A stretch of DNA of 64,000 bases from CAZACZ01 sp964483695 (GCA_964483695.1 CAZACZ010000003.1:60737-124736), one strand, 5' to 3'. Counted from the first letter of the stretch, positions 1 to 10,888 are shown. Made by a program: numbers and translations. Notes: generated by a model not told the origin, from the sequence alone.

Positions 1-356
1 GGGAGGACTCGATCCTCGAGCGCAACCTCCACGAGGGCTTCTCGGGCGGTGAGAAGAAGCGCTCCGAGATCCTGCAGCTGCTGGTGCTCGAGCCGCGCTA
101 CGCCATCCTCGACGAGACCGACTCCGGCCTCGACATCGACGCGCTGAAGGTCGTGTCGCAGGGCGTGAACGCCGCGCGCGGCCCCGAGTTCGGCGCGCTC
201 GTCATCACCCACTACCAGCGCCTGCTGAACTACATCGTGCCGGACCAGGTGCACGTGATGGTGCACGGCCGCGTCATCACCAGCGGACCCAAGGAGCTCG
301 CGATGGAGCTCGACCAGAGGGGCTACGACTGGGTCCGCGAGACGGTGGGCGCTTGA
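1..356 (+). CDS. sufC: SufC, Fe-S cluster assembly ATPase (3' part only)
   Basis: This is the C-terminal part of the ATPase of the SufBCD scaffold complex, which powers assembly of Fe-S clusters in the cytoplasm. The reading frame is open from the first base of the window, so the start and the Walker A motif lie upstream. The visible part has the ABC signature FSGGEKKRSEILQ (from base 39), the Walker B segment YAILDETDSGLD, where ET replaces the usual EP as is typical of SufC, and the switch histidine in VITHYQR. It stops 28 bases before sufB and is the first visible gene of a suf operon. The identity is secure. Confidence 0.97.
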   Translation, partial: EDSILERNLHEGFSGGEKKRSEILQLLVLEPRYAILDETDSGLDIDALKVVSQGVNAARGPEFGALVITHYQRLLNYIVPDQVHVMVHGRVITSGPKELAMELDQRGYDWVRETVGA

Positions 357-384
357 GCGCCACGGGACGCCCATGGAGGGACGC

Positions 385-1818
385 ATGCCCGAGCTGAACG
401 AGATCCACCCCGACGCCGCCAAGCTCGAGGGGATGGAGCACACCAAGCAGTACGAGTTCCGCCTGCCGGAGAACTACTTCTACAAGTCCGAGCGCGGGCT
501 CACCAAGCGCGTGATCGAGCAGATCAGCTACTTCAAGAACGAGCCGGAGTGGATGCTGAAGTTCCGCTTGCGCGCACTCGAGATCGCCGAGAAGAAGGGC
601 CGCCCGAAGTGGGGCCCCGACCTCAGCCAACTGAACTTCGACGAGATCTTCTTCTACGTCCGGCCCAACGAGAAGCAGGGCACGGTCGACAGTTGGGAGG
701 AGATCCCCGAGGAGGTGCGGCGTACCTACCAGCGCCTCGGCGTGCCCGAGGCCGAGCAGCGCGCCTTGGCGGGCGTTGGCGCCCAGTACGAGTCCGAGAT
801 GGTCTACCACAAGCTCAAGGAGGAGTGGGAGAAGCTCGGCGTCATCTTCCTGGACACCGACACCGGCCTCCAGGAGCACCCGGAGATCTTCAAGGAGTAC
901 TTCGCCACGGTGGTGCCGCCGGAGGACAACTACTTCGCGGCCGTGAACTCGGCCGTGTGGTCGGGTGGTTCGTTCGTGTACGTGCCCGAGGGCGTCGAGG
1001 TGGGGGTGCCGCTGCAGGCGTACTTCCTGTTGAACGCCGAGAACATCGGTCAGTTCGAGCGCACGCTCATCATCGGCGCGCCCGGCTCGAAGTTCCACTA
1101 CATCGAAGGCTGCACCGCGCCTGCCTACACCTCGCACTCGTTCCACTCCGGCGTGATCGAGATCATCGCGCAGGAAGGCAGCAACGTCCGCTACTCGACC
1201 ATCCAGAACTGGTCGCACAACGTCTACAACCTCGTCACGCAGCGCGCCATCGTGCACCGCAACGCCTCGATGGGCTGGCTCGACGGCAACCTCGGCTCGA
1301 AGGTCACCATGAAGTACCCGAGCTGCTACCTGGTGGGCGAGGGCGCGCACGGCGAAGTGCTGTCGATCGCCTTCGCCACCGACGGCCAGCACCAGGACGC
1401 CGGCGCCAAGGTGATCCACGCCGCGCCGCACACCACCAGCAGCGTGGTCAGCAAGTCGATCTCGAAGGGCACCGGCCGCTCGAGCTACCGCGGCCTGGTG
1501 CAGATCCACGAAGGCGCCGAGTACGCTCGCTCGAACGTCGAGTGCGACGCGTTGCTGCTCGACGACGAGGCGCGCACCGACACCTACCCGTACATCGAGA
1601 TCGAGGAGAAGACCGCCCACGTCGGCCACGAGGCCACCGTCAGCAAGCTCGACGACGAGCAGATCTTCTACCTGATGACGCGCGGCCTGGCCGAGGACGA
1701 AGCCATGGCGCTGATCGTGCGCGGCTTCCTCGACCCGGTCGCCAAGGAGCTTCCGCTCGAGTACGCCGTCGAGCTCAACCGCCTGATCGAGCTCGAGATG
1801 GAAGGGAGCGTCGGCTGA
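385..1818 (+). CDS. sufB: SufB, Fe-S cluster assembly scaffold subunit
   Basis: SufB binds the nascent cluster in the SufBC2D complex. The product is about 477 residues, normal for the family, and keeps the family blocks NYFAAVNSAVWSGGSFVYVP, GSKFHYIEGCTAP and the C-terminal DEQIFYLMTRGL. The C of EGCTAP matches the family's conserved cysteine region. An ATG at 373 is possible, but the ATG at 385 is preferred because GGAGGG ends four bases before it, inside the longer reading. It lies between sufC and sufD on the same strand, with sufD starting only two bases after its stop, so one transcript is likely. Confidence 0.97.
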   Translation: MPELNEIHPDAAKLEGMEHTKQYEFRLPENYFYKSERGLTKRVIEQISYFKNEPEWMLKFRLRALEIAEKKGRPKWGPDLSQLNFDEIFFYVRPNEKQGTVDSWEEIPEEVRRTYQRLGVPEAEQRALAGVGAQYESEMVYHKLKEEWEKLGVIFLDTDTGLQEHPEIFKEYFATVVPPEDNYFAAVNSAVWSGGSFVYVPEGVEVGVPLQAYFLLNAENIGQFERTLIIGAPGSKFHYIEGCTAPAYTSHSFHSGVIEIIAQEGSNVRYSTIQNWSHNVYNLVTQRAIVHRNASMGWLDGNLGSKVTMKYPSCYLVGEGAHGEVLSIAFATDGQHQDAGAKVIHAAPHTTSSVVSKSISKGTGRSSYRGLVQIHEGAEYARSNVECDALLLDDEARTDTYPYIEIEEKTAHVGHEATVSKLDDEQIFYLMTRGLAEDEAMALIVRGFLDPVAKELPLEYAVELNRLIELEMEGSVG

Positions 1819-1819
1819 G

Positions 1820-3142
1820 GTGGCGACGCTGATCGACAACCCGAACGTCGACCAGGCCGCCATCGAGGCCATCGTCGAGCACTACCAGGAGCCGGCGTGG
1901 CTGGCCGAGGAGCGCCGCGCAGCGCTCCGCACCTACCAGGCGACGCCGTTCCCCACCGAGCGCGACGAGGTGTGGCGCTACACCCAGCTGAAGCGCTTCC
2001 GCCTCGACGGGCTCGAGGTCGCTGGGGCGCCCAAGGACGCCGCCATCTCCGAGCGCATCCGCATGCGCATGGCCGACTCGGACGCCGAGGGCGTGCTGGT
2101 GCACAAGGGGACGCAGGTGGTGCACCGCGAGGCGAACATCCGCGAGCAGGGCGTCATCTTCACCGACTTGCGCACGGCGCTGCGCGAGCACGAGGCGTTG
2201 GTGCGCGAGCACCTCTACACCGCCGTGAACGCCACCCAGACGAAGTACACCGCGCTCAACTCGGCGCTGTGGGAGAACGGCACCTTCGTCTACGTGCCGA
2301 AGAACGTGGAGGTCGAGCTGCCGCTCGGCGCCTTCACCACCGCCGACCGCGGCGGCATCGGCGCCGGCCGCACGTTGGTGGTGGTCGACGTGAACGCCAA
2401 GCTCACGTACCTCGACGAGTACACCTCCGACCCCTTCGACGAGCGGTTGTTCTACGACGCCGCCACCGAGATCGTCCTCAAGGACGGCGCCAAGCTGCGC
2501 TACGTCAGCCTGCAGAACTGGAGCCGCAACGTCGTGCACGTGAACAAGCTGCGCGCGCACCTCGGGCGCGACGCGCGGCTCGAGTCGTTGACGGTGAGCC
2601 TGGGCGCCGACGCCGCCCGCGCCGAGGTCGAGAGCCGCATGGAGGGCCCCGGCGCCGAGAGCGAGATGCTTGGCCTGTACTTCGGCGACGAGGGGCAGCA
2701 CTACAACCAGTACACGCTGCAGCACCACGCCGCGCACCACGCCTTCTCCGACGTGCTGTTCAAGGGCGCGCTGCGCGACGACTCCAGCGCCGTCTACTCC
2801 GGCATCATCGTGGTGGACCCGGGCGCGCAGAAGACCGACGCCTACCAGACCAACCGCAACCTTCTGCTCGACCGCGATGCCAACGCCGTCTCCATCCCGC
2901 AGCTCGAGATCGCCGCCAACGACGTGAAGTGCTCGCACGGCTCCACCACCGGCCCGGTGCCGGAGGACCAGCGCTTCTACCTGATGAGCCGCGGCCTCAA
3001 GCCCGAGGTGGCCGAGCACGTACTGGTGACCGGTTTCCTGCACGAGGTGATGAGCCGCGTGACGTTGCCGAAGGTGGCGGAGTACGTCGAGCGCGTGGTG
3101 CAGGCCAAGCTTGGCGTGCCCGGCGTGAAGGAGAAGCTGTGA
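1820..3142 (+). CDS. sufD: SufD, Fe-S cluster assembly protein
   Basis: SufD is the partner of SufB in the SufBC2D scaffold and is needed for iron entry into the cluster. The 440-residue product shows the SufB/SufD beta-helix domain in its C-terminal two thirds: YTALNSALWENGTFVYVP, the LRYVSLQNWSRNV block and DQRFYLMSRGLKPEVAEHVL. It starts with GTG at 1820, one base after the sufB stop, with AAGGGAG about eleven bases upstream. The stop overlaps the GTG of the Rieske gene (GTGA). No sufS or sufU is visible in the window, so the cysteine desulfurase must be encoded elsewhere. Confidence 0.95.
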   Translation: MATLIDNPNVDQAAIEAIVEHYQEPAWLAEERRAALRTYQATPFPTERDEVWRYTQLKRFRLDGLEVAGAPKDAAISERIRMRMADSDAEGVLVHKGTQVVHREANIREQGVIFTDLRTALREHEALVREHLYTAVNATQTKYTALNSALWENGTFVYVPKNVEVELPLGAFTTADRGGIGAGRTLVVVDVNAKLTYLDEYTSDPFDERLFYDAATEIVLKDGAKLRYVSLQNWSRNVVHVNKLRAHLGRDARLESLTVSLGADAARAEVESRMEGPGAESEMLGLYFGDEGQHYNQYTLQHHAAHHAFSDVLFKGALRDDSSAVYSGIIVVDPGAQKTDAYQTNRNLLLDRDANAVSIPQLEIAANDVKCSHGSTTGPVPEDQRFYLMSRGLKPEVAEHVLVTGFLHEVMSRVTLPKVAEYVERVVQAKLGVPGVKEKL

Positions 3143-3522
3143 GCGAGCCGGGCGGCGCAGCGGCGACGGAAGCGCATCGGGTCGCCGCAGAGCCGGCGCG
3201 CCAGGTCGCCGAGGCCACCTTCGACGTCGGCGCGGTGGACGACTTCCCCGACGACACCATCACCGCGTTGACGCTCGGCGACGCCGACGTCGTGCTGATC
3301 CGGCAGGGCGGCGCGTTCTTCGCGCTGCCCGATCGCTGCACCCACGCGCGCTTCCCGCTCCACGACGGCGAACTGCTGGACGGCAAGATCCAGTGCGCCC
3401 ACCACGGCGCCACCTTCGACCTGCACACCGGCCGCCCCACGCTGCCCGCCATCAAGAAGATCCAACTCTTCACCGCCGAAGCGGTGGACGGACGCGTGCG
3501 GGTGACGCTGCAGGAACGCTAG
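3139..3522 (+). CDS. Rieske [2Fe-2S] ferredoxin-like protein of the suf operon
   Basis: This 127-residue protein has one Rieske domain. The 2Fe-2S ligands are visible as CTH in DRCTHARFPL and CAHH in IQCAHHGATFDLHTG, fitting C-x-H and C-x2-H. It resembles the small non-haem ferredoxin subunits (NirD/BphF type) rather than a membrane cytochrome subunit, because there is no signal or membrane segment. The first 35 residues are Ala/Glu-rich and low in complexity. The GTG start at 3139 overlaps the sufD stop, which suggests translational coupling. Its role is probably electron supply to cluster assembly or to an oxygenase; this is inference from context. Confidence 0.88.
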   Translation: MSEPGGAAATEAHRVAAEPARQVAEATFDVGAVDDFPDDTITALTLGDADVVLIRQGGAFFALPDRCTHARFPLHDGELLDGKIQCAHHGATFDLHTGRPTLPAIKKIQLFTAEAVDGRVRVTLQER

Positions 3523-3528
3523 ACGGCC

Positions 3529-4011
3529 TCACGCCGTCTCGAGCAGCACCGTGACGCGCGCCTGGATGAAGTCGGGCGCCATCCCCTCGCTGGTCTTGAA
3601 GCCGAGCCCGACCCGAGAACCGTCGATCCCGAGCGCAGCCGCCACGCTGCGCTCGATCTCCTTGCGCAGCGGGCCCAGCTTGGGCCGGTCGAGCGTGACG
3701 ACGCCGGCGACGTTGATGACGGTCACGCGCTCGGCGTAGTCGCGGATACGCTCCAGCACCGTCTGGAGGATCACGCGGCTGTCGAGGTCGCGGTAGTTGG
3801 GGTTGGACGGGGGGAAGTACTGGCCGATGTCGCCGGCGGAGAAGGCCGACAGCAGCGCGTCGGAGAGGGCGTGGAGGATCACGTCGCCGTCGGAGTGGGC
3901 CACGGTGCCCACCGGGCTGTCGAACACCTTCACGCCACCGAGCACGAGCGACCGGCCCGGCGCGAGCGCGTGCGCGTCTTCGCCGTAGCCGATGCGGAAG
4001 GGGCGCGTCAT
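3529..4011 (-). CDS. ispF: IspF, 2-C-methyl-D-erythritol 2,4-cyclodiphosphate synthase
   Basis: IspF forms the cyclic diphosphate in the MEP pathway of isoprenoid synthesis. The 160-residue product has the metal ligands in GEDAH (Asp12 and His14) and His47 in DVILHALSDALLS, preceded by AHSDGD. The C-terminal block is TSEGMAPDFIQARV instead of the common TTTEKLGFTGRGEG, a form I associate with Deinococcota. The gene converges on the suf operon with six bases between stops. A TAGAAT box ends six bases before the ATG and there is no ribosome binding site, so its mRNA is probably leaderless. The type 2 isopentenyl diphosphate isomerase at 57726 acts later in the same route. Confidence 0.95.
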   Translation of the reverse strand: MTRPFRIGYGEDAHALAPGRSLVLGGVKVFDSPVGTVAHSDGDVILHALSDALLSAFSAGDIGQYFPPSNPNYRDLDSRVILQTVLERIRDYAERVTVINVAGVVTLDRPKLGPLRKEIERSVAAALGIDGSRVGLGFKTSEGMAPDFIQARVTVLLETA

Positions 4012-4017
4012 GTGGTC

Positions 4018-4023
4018 ATTCTA
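4018..4023 (-). promoter_or_regulatory. -10 box (TAGAAT) of ispF, leaderless type
   Basis: TAGAAT read on the minus strand ends six bases before the ispF ATG at 4011. Transcription would start at or next to the ATG. No -35 TTGACA-like box is apparent. Confidence 0.6.
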
Positions 4024-4056
4024 CGGTCGTGGCCGTGCGCGAGCGTGGCGGCATGC

Positions 4057-4062
4057 GAGAAT
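4057..4062 (+). promoter_or_regulatory. possible weak -10 box (GAGAAT) of the DMT permease
   Basis: GAGAAT lies seven bases before the ATG at 4070. It has the position of the other leaderless-type -10 boxes here but lacks the first T, so support is weak. Confidence 0.25.
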
Positions 4063-4945
4063 GGCCGCCATGTCGCGCGGCGTCGGCGTGCTGTCGTTGG
4101 TCGGGATCACCGTCATCTGGGGCACCACCTTCGTGATCATCAAGGGTGCGCTCGACACCATCCCGATCCCGCTGCTGCTGGCCGTGCGCTTCACCTTGGC
4201 GGGCGCGCTGCTGGCATGGGCCGGCATCGACCGCCGCGCCTGGAAGCCGGCCATCCTCCTCGGCGTGCTGGCGTTCGTGGGCTTCGCCACCCAGACCGCG
4301 GGTCTGTCCATCACCAGCGCCTCGAACGCCGCCTTCATCACCGGCTTGAGCGTCATCCTCACCCCGCTGGTCGGGAGGGTGGGGTGGCGCAAGCAGTTGC
4401 TGCCGCGCGTCTACCTTGCCGCCGCGGTGGCGCTGGCGGGGCTCGGGCTGATGACGCTGCGCGGCGGTGTGGCCGCCATCAACGCGGGCGACCTGTGGAT
4501 CCTGGTGACGGCGCTGTCGTACGCGCTGTTCATCGTGTACTTAGGGGAGGTGGCGGGCCGCGTGCGCGGCACCGCGCTCGCGTTCATGCAGCATGTTCCG
4601 ATGGCGCTCCTGGCGTGGGCGTGGGCGCTGCCGCAAGTGGGCAAGCTGGCCGAGGTGCCGGCGGCCACCTACCTCGCCATCGTGTACCTCGCCGCCGTCG
4701 CGACGGCGTTGGTGGCGGTGGTGCAGACCTACGCCCAGCGCGTGGTGCCGGCGCACGTGGCGGCGCTGATCTTCGCGCTCGAGCCGGTGTTCGCGTCGCT
4801 CTTCGCGCTGGCGGTGCTGGGCGAGCGGCTGGGTTGGGTCGGCTGGATCGGCGGCGCGCTGATGGTGCTGGCGATGTTCCTCAGCGAGACCCCGGTGCGG
4901 CGCGGGACGCTGCACGGGCGTCCCACGTCGCGCGCGGAGCCCTGA
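4061..4945 (+). CDS. EamA/DMT-family permease
   Basis: This is a drug/metabolite transporter superfamily membrane protein of about 294 residues with ten predicted membrane helices in two EamA repeats. Clear helices begin at VLSLVGITVIWGTTFVIIKG and end with the second repeat segment PAHVAALIFALEPVFASLFA, followed by GERLGWVGWIGGALMVLAM. The substrate cannot be told from sequence. ATG codons at 4061 and 4070 are both possible; an upstream extension to 3992 would run into the ispF promoter and is unlikely. It is divergent from ispF and converges on acsA with six bases between stops. Confidence 0.9.
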   Translation: MAAMSRGVGVLSLVGITVIWGTTFVIIKGALDTIPIPLLLAVRFTLAGALLAWAGIDRRAWKPAILLGVLAFVGFATQTAGLSITSASNAAFITGLSVILTPLVGRVGWRKQLLPRVYLAAAVALAGLGLMTLRGGVAAINAGDLWILVTALSYALFIVYLGEVAGRVRGTALAFMQHVPMALLAWAWALPQVGKLAEVPAATYLAIVYLAAVATALVAVVQTYAQRVVPAHVAALIFALEPVFASLFALAVLGERLGWVGWIGGALMVLAMFLSETPVRRGTLHGRPTSRAEP

Positions 4946-4951
4946 ACCCGC

Positions 4952-6904
<1,953 letters not shown>

Positions 6905-7110
6905 GGGGCCTCCAACGGTGGGCGCGGAGCTCGCGCAAGGCGGGGCGGTGGGCGACCTCGGCAAGCCTGCCGACGCACCGAGCGGCATGGCCGCGCGCGA
7001 GCGGATGCGGTCGGCGCCGCGGCGACGGGCTGCGGCGTGGGCTTGATGCTTCAGGGAGCATAGCGCAGGCGGCGCTTGCGGGACACGAGGTGATGCGGCA
7101 CGCTGGTGGC

Positions 7111-7734
7111 ATGCTTCGCTCTCTGATCGGTTGCGGTTTCGTGGTGATGGCCACCTTGGTCCCGTCGGCGTGGGCGGGCGAGATCGCCGACATGTACGCC
7201 GCGCTGGCGGGGCACGTCGGCGCCGCCGCAGCTGGGGCGGCACGCGGGGAAGGGGCTGCGCCCGGTAGCGAGGCTGGCGGGGAGGCAGGACCCCTCGCGC
7301 CGCCCGTGACCGGGACGTCGCTGCGTCCGCTGACGCCACTTCCGACCGTCCCCGAGGTTCCCGCCATCGAGCGGATCGGCCTGGAGCGTACGCCCTGCTT
7401 CGCCGGTTGCCCGGCCTTCACGCTCGTCATCGAGCAGGACGGCCGCTTCCGTTACGTCGGCGAGCAGCGCGTCGAGCGTCTGGGCGAGCATCGCGGGTCG
7501 ATCGACCTCGGGACGCTACGACTCATCTTCCGCTACGTCGACGAGATCGGCTTCCTCGCGCTGGACGACCGCTACCTCAGCGGGTTCCTCGACGGACCAA
7601 CGAGCTACACCATGGTGGTCTGGGGTGGAGTCACGAAGATCGTGCTGAACGACGCGAACGCCGCGCCGGCGCGGGTGTGGGCACTCGAGAAGCTGATCGA
7701 GATGGCGCTGGACGGTGCCCGCTGGGACGAGTGA
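7111..7734 (+). CDS. secreted DUF6438-domain protein
   Basis: The protein has an N-terminal signal peptide (MLRSLIGCGFVVMATLVPSA, cleavage likely after AWA), an Ala/Gly/Pro-rich linker, and a C-terminal domain of about 120 residues. That domain begins IGLERTPCFAGCPAFTLVIE; the pattern of two cysteines followed by a beta strand fits the DUF6438 family, whose function is unknown. It probably lies outside the membrane. ATG at 7111 gives the best signal peptide; GTG 7090 and ATG 7093 are in-frame alternatives. It is divergent from acsA and ends just before a long hairpin shared with the converging protease gene. Confidence 0.75.
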   Translation: MLRSLIGCGFVVMATLVPSAWAGEIADMYAALAGHVGAAAAGAARGEGAAPGSEAGGEAGPLAPPVTGTSLRPLTPLPTVPEVPAIERIGLERTPCFAGCPAFTLVIEQDGRFRYVGEQRVERLGEHRGSIDLGTLRLIFRYVDEIGFLALDDRYLSGFLDGPTSYTMVVWGGVTKIVLNDANAAPARVWALEKLIEMALDGARWDE

Positions 7735-7741
7735 ACGCGAA

Positions 7742-7769
7742 GGTGGCCGGGGAACGCTCCCCGGCCACC
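7742..7769. terminator. hairpin between convergent genes, probable bidirectional terminator
   Basis: A 12-base-pair perfect stem (GGTGGCCGGGGA paired with TCCCCGGCCACC) closes a four-base loop ACGC. It sits in the 63 bases between the stops of the converging genes at 7734 and 7798. There is no T-run on either side, so it would be a strong hairpin without a U-tract. Confidence 0.65.
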
Positions 7770-7797
7770 GTGAAGGACGACGTGCGCTTCGGGGCGC

Positions 7798-10683
7798 TCA
7801 GTCGCCGAACGAGGTGACGTTGCCGGCAGCATCGATGCTGCCGCGCATCGGCACGTACTCCTCCGCCAGGTGCCAGTCGAGGCCCGCAAGGCGCTGGATG
7901 CGCAGGGCGGAGCCGGTGTCCGTGTCCACCTCCATGACGAGCCCAGGCGTGCTCGCGAGCTCCACCGCGAGGACGTACGAGATCGGCAGCACGGGGATGG
8001 ACACGTCCGTGCCGAGCGTGCCGGTGTAGACGCCGAGGCGGTCCGGGGTGCCCTGGTTGGCGATGAGCACGGCCGAGGCTCCGGCCGCCACGGCGTTCAA
8101 CGCCTTGACGCCGAAGGTGCAGGTCCCGCGTTGCAGCAAGGCGATGTTGCCGGCCGGGAAGCCAGCGAAGTCGGCGGCGTCGCAACCGCTGGTGGAAGCC
8201 GACGGAACGTCGGTGTTGAGGTCGACGGCGGTGACGCTGGCCGTGACGGTTCCCGGCTGGGCCCCGTCGAACGGCACGCCGAAGTCGAACTCGACCTGGT
8301 AGTCCACGAGATTCGGTGCCACCTGCCTCAGGGTGGGCAGCGGCGGGATGTTCCAGCTGTCGGCCGCCGCGTAGTCCACCGTGTACCCGAGGTCCTCCAG
8401 CGCGCCGATGGTGACGCGGCTGAGTGGCTCACCGCCGCCTTCGGCGTAGCCGGTCATGAGCTCGTCGTCGAGGTAGATCTCGCGCCAGTGGCTGTCGGCG
8501 GTGCCGCAACCGTTCGTGTTCGCGACGGGCACCGTCTCGGTGTCCGCGCCGTAGAAGGTGAACCAGGCAGCTGCGCCGGAGGGACCGACGTAGCGCGGGT
8601 CGTCGCCCTTGGCGACGTCGCTGCAACCCTCGGCACTGGAACGGTTGCCTTCGAGGTAGCCCAACGGACCCCAGAACGACCTGCTGATGCCGAGCACGTG
8701 ACCCATCTCGTGCAGGATCACGGCCGCGAAGGCGTCGATGCTCTCGTAGAACTGGCCCGGGCCGAACTCGGCTTCGTCGAACTCCATGATGCCGTAGATG
8801 GGCGTGAAGTCGTCCGGTCCGCCGTTGCGAACGTAGTACGCGCCAGCTCGGGCGAGGACGCCGCCGGGGCCGTCGATGGCGACCTTCGCGGCGTCGATGA
8901 CCAGATCGTCGAGTTCGCCGACGATGCCGGGTGCGCCTTCCGTCGTCTGGGCTTCGGTGAGTTCGAAGTCGGGGATGTTCTCGACGTCGCCCACGATGAC
9001 CTCGGACCACCGGTCGGTGGCCTGCGTGAACACCGCCTGCTCGTCCGGGGTGAAGCTGTCGTTCCAGTAGCGCACGGTGATGTTGAAGCGGCTGTCGTCG
9101 GGCGCCGGGAGCTCGGTGGGTGGCGGAGGTGGCGGGGGCAACTCTGCGCCGTCCCGGATCACGTTGACGAACGAGCCCTGGTTCGGTCCGCACGGGGTGC
9201 CGTCGGCGCCGCAGGCACTGGTGACCACGATGTAGCGGGTGTTCTTCTTCAGTTCGACGATGACCTGCGAGCGTCCCGTCGCCCCGTCGAAGCCACCTCC
9301 GAAGTCGTCGTTGTTGGCCACGACGTTGGCGTCCGGCCGATCCGGGCGGAACCGGCCCTGGTACAGGGTCAGGTAGCCGTCGTAGTCCTGCGTGCTGGTG
9401 ATGGCGTAGACGTCACTGCGCGGCGCGACGAACTCGAAGGCGTGGAAGCCCACGGTCCGACCGGCGTCGTCGAGGCCGGCGCCGTCGTCGGGACGCGTGA
9501 ACGTTCCCTGGTCGTTGCTCGCGGCGTAGCGCAGGAAGCTTCCCTTGGCCCAGTAGGGGGAGGCGGCCGTCACCTTCTTGGGCAACTCGACCGCCTCGAG
9601 GTCGCCGTCCGTCGACGCGAGGTACGGCACCCCCGCGTAGGCGAACGTGAGATGCTCGCCGTCGGCCGTCAGGTACGGATGGTCGAGCGCGGCGCCGGCC
9701 AGGAGGTCGACCAGCGTGCCCGCCTCGAGGTCGACCAGCGACAGGTAGGGGGTGCCCTGGTACACCTCTTGGAATAGCAGGTGGGTCGCCTCGAAGTCGA
9801 GGCTCGGCGTGGCCAGCTCGGCCCCTAAGTACTGCAGCGCGAGCCCGAGCGTGACGCCCGCGTTGGTGCTGTCCACGCGCAGGGTGAGGATCGCCGGGAT
9901 CGCAGGCTGGCCGATCATCCCCATGGCGACGCCGCTGGGGTCGACGAACACGATGGTGGTGCCGTCACCGCTCAGCGACGGTTCCGTCGGAACGAACGGC
10001 AGCCCGAACAGCCCAGCGAACGCCGTCTGGTCGAGGACGAAGCCGTCGTCCAGCGCGCGATCGAACCACACCACGGCCGAGCCGGCATCCGTCTCGGCTG
10101 CCCAAGACAGCACGCGGCCGTCGGTGGACATCGAGACGTCGCGCTCGTCGCCCGGCAGACTCACGACCCGTGCCCGGCGGCCCGGCAGGTCGAGCAGGTA
10201 GACGTCGTCGTCTTGGGGTCCCGCGGTCACGAACGCCACGAAGTCGCCGTCGTTGCTGACCGCGACCGACTGGATCGGTCGACGGCCGCTGTAGACCAGC
10301 CGGGACCCGTTGCTGCCGGCCGCCCCGGTGTTGCCGATGCCGGCCACGCGGACGGCGTACGTGCCGCCCTTGGTCTCGACGTAGGCCAGGTACCCACCCG
10401 TGGACGAGAACGAGGTCTTCTTGCCCTGCGCCGCGAGGTCCGCGGAGTCGGCGAGGCTCCCGAACAGCGGGACGCCGCTGCGGACGGTCGCCGCTGCCGC
10501 GAAGTCCGTGACGCCGGCAACGATTCCGTGTTGAGCGGCCGAACCGACCTCGGTCGGGACGGCAGCGGCCAGGTCCGCGTCGGTGAAGAGCGCAGCCTCC
10601 TCGGGAGGCTGCGAGCCGGGGGCACCGCAGGCGGTGAGGAGGAGGGCCACGAGGGTGGCGAGCGAGAGGAGACGTCTGCGCAT
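7798..10683 (-). CDS. multidomain lipoprotein: beta-propeller, PPC-like domain, leishmanolysin-like metalloprotease, PA domain
   Basis: This 961-residue exported protein starts with a lipoprotein signal (lipobox LLTAC). Residues about 60-400 contain TolB/PD40-like repeats (for example GGYLAYVETKGG and DGDFVAFVTAG). About 400-520 look like a pre-peptidase C-terminal (PPC) domain, followed by a proline run. The protease domain has the zinc motif HEMGHVLG at 658-665 and a third ligand candidate His732 in DSHWREIYLDDELMTGY, an arrangement of the M8 leishmanolysin type. Residues about 790-910 form a protease-associated (PA) domain. The ATG at 10683 is chosen because GGAAGGGA precedes it by seven bases; a longer reading to 10740 is less likely. 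It probably degrades extracellular protein. Confidence 0.85.
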   Translation of the reverse strand: MRRRLLSLATLVALLLTACGAPGSQPPEEAALFTDADLAAAVPTEVGSAAQHGIVAGVTDFAAAATVRSGVPLFGSLADSADLAAQGKKTSFSSTGGYLAYVETKGGTYAVRVAGIGNTGAAGSNGSRLVYSGRRPIQSVAVSNDGDFVAFVTAGPQDDDVYLLDLPGRRARVVSLPGDERDVSMSTDGRVLSWAAETDAGSAVVWFDRALDDGFVLDQTAFAGLFGLPFVPTEPSLSGDGTTIVFVDPSGVAMGMIGQPAIPAILTLRVDSTNAGVTLGLALQYLGAELATPSLDFEATHLLFQEVYQGTPYLSLVDLEAGTLVDLLAGAALDHPYLTADGEHLTFAYAGVPYLASTDGDLEAVELPKKVTAASPYWAKGSFLRYAASNDQGTFTRPDDGAGLDDAGRTVGFHAFEFVAPRSDVYAITSTQDYDGYLTLYQGRFRPDRPDANVVANNDDFGGGFDGATGRSQVIVELKKNTRYIVVTSACGADGTPCGPNQGSFVNVIRDGAELPPPPPPPTELPAPDDSRFNITVRYWNDSFTPDEQAVFTQATDRWSEVIVGDVENIPDFELTEAQTTEGAPGIVGELDDLVIDAAKVAIDGPGGVLARAGAYYVRNGGPDDFTPIYGIMEFDEAEFGPGQFYESIDAFAAVILHEMGHVLGISRSFWGPLGYLEGNRSSAEGCSDVAKGDDPRYVGPSGAAAWFTFYGADTETVPVANTNGCGTADSHWREIYLDDELMTGYAEGGGEPLSRVTIGALEDLGYTVDYAAADSWNIPPLPTLRQVAPNLVDYQVEFDFGVPFDGAQPGTVTASVTAVDLNTDVPSASTSGCDAADFAGFPAGNIALLQRGTCTFGVKALNAVAAGASAVLIANQGTPDRLGVYTGTLGTDVSIPVLPISYVLAVELASTPGLVMEVDTDTGSALRIQRLAGLDWHLAEEYVPMRGSIDAAGNVTSFGD

Positions 10684-10702
10684 CCAGATATCCCTTCCGA
10701 GT

Positions 10703-10714
10703 GCAGATATATCG
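10703..10714 (+). repeat. 12-base motif GCAGATATATCG, first copy
   Basis: This AT-rich motif recurs with one mismatch as GCAGGTATATCG at 10889-10900 in the same orientation, 186 bases away. Read on the minus strand it puts TATATC upstream of the metalloprotease start at 10683, so it could contain that gene's -10 box. Between the copies no gene is seen. Confidence 0.35.
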
Positions 10715-10888
10715 CCCGGCGCAACGAAGGTTCCCGCCATGCCGAGGTGTACCGCACTCAGGTCGTACGAAGGCGCACGCTACCACCGTGAGCGCGGTGC
10801 ACGATGTACGTGCGGCACGGCAGCACGTCATGAGCATGGTCTCGAACGCTCGTCGTGGGTGCGCCTTATGACGGGGCGTAGCGCGGTA

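Noticed and set aside
277..1872. Long open frame on the minus strand opposite sufB
   Set aside because: It mirrors sufB codon structure in a GC-rich genome, is rich in Val/Asp/Arg/His and has no family pattern; sufB on the plus strand is unmistakable.
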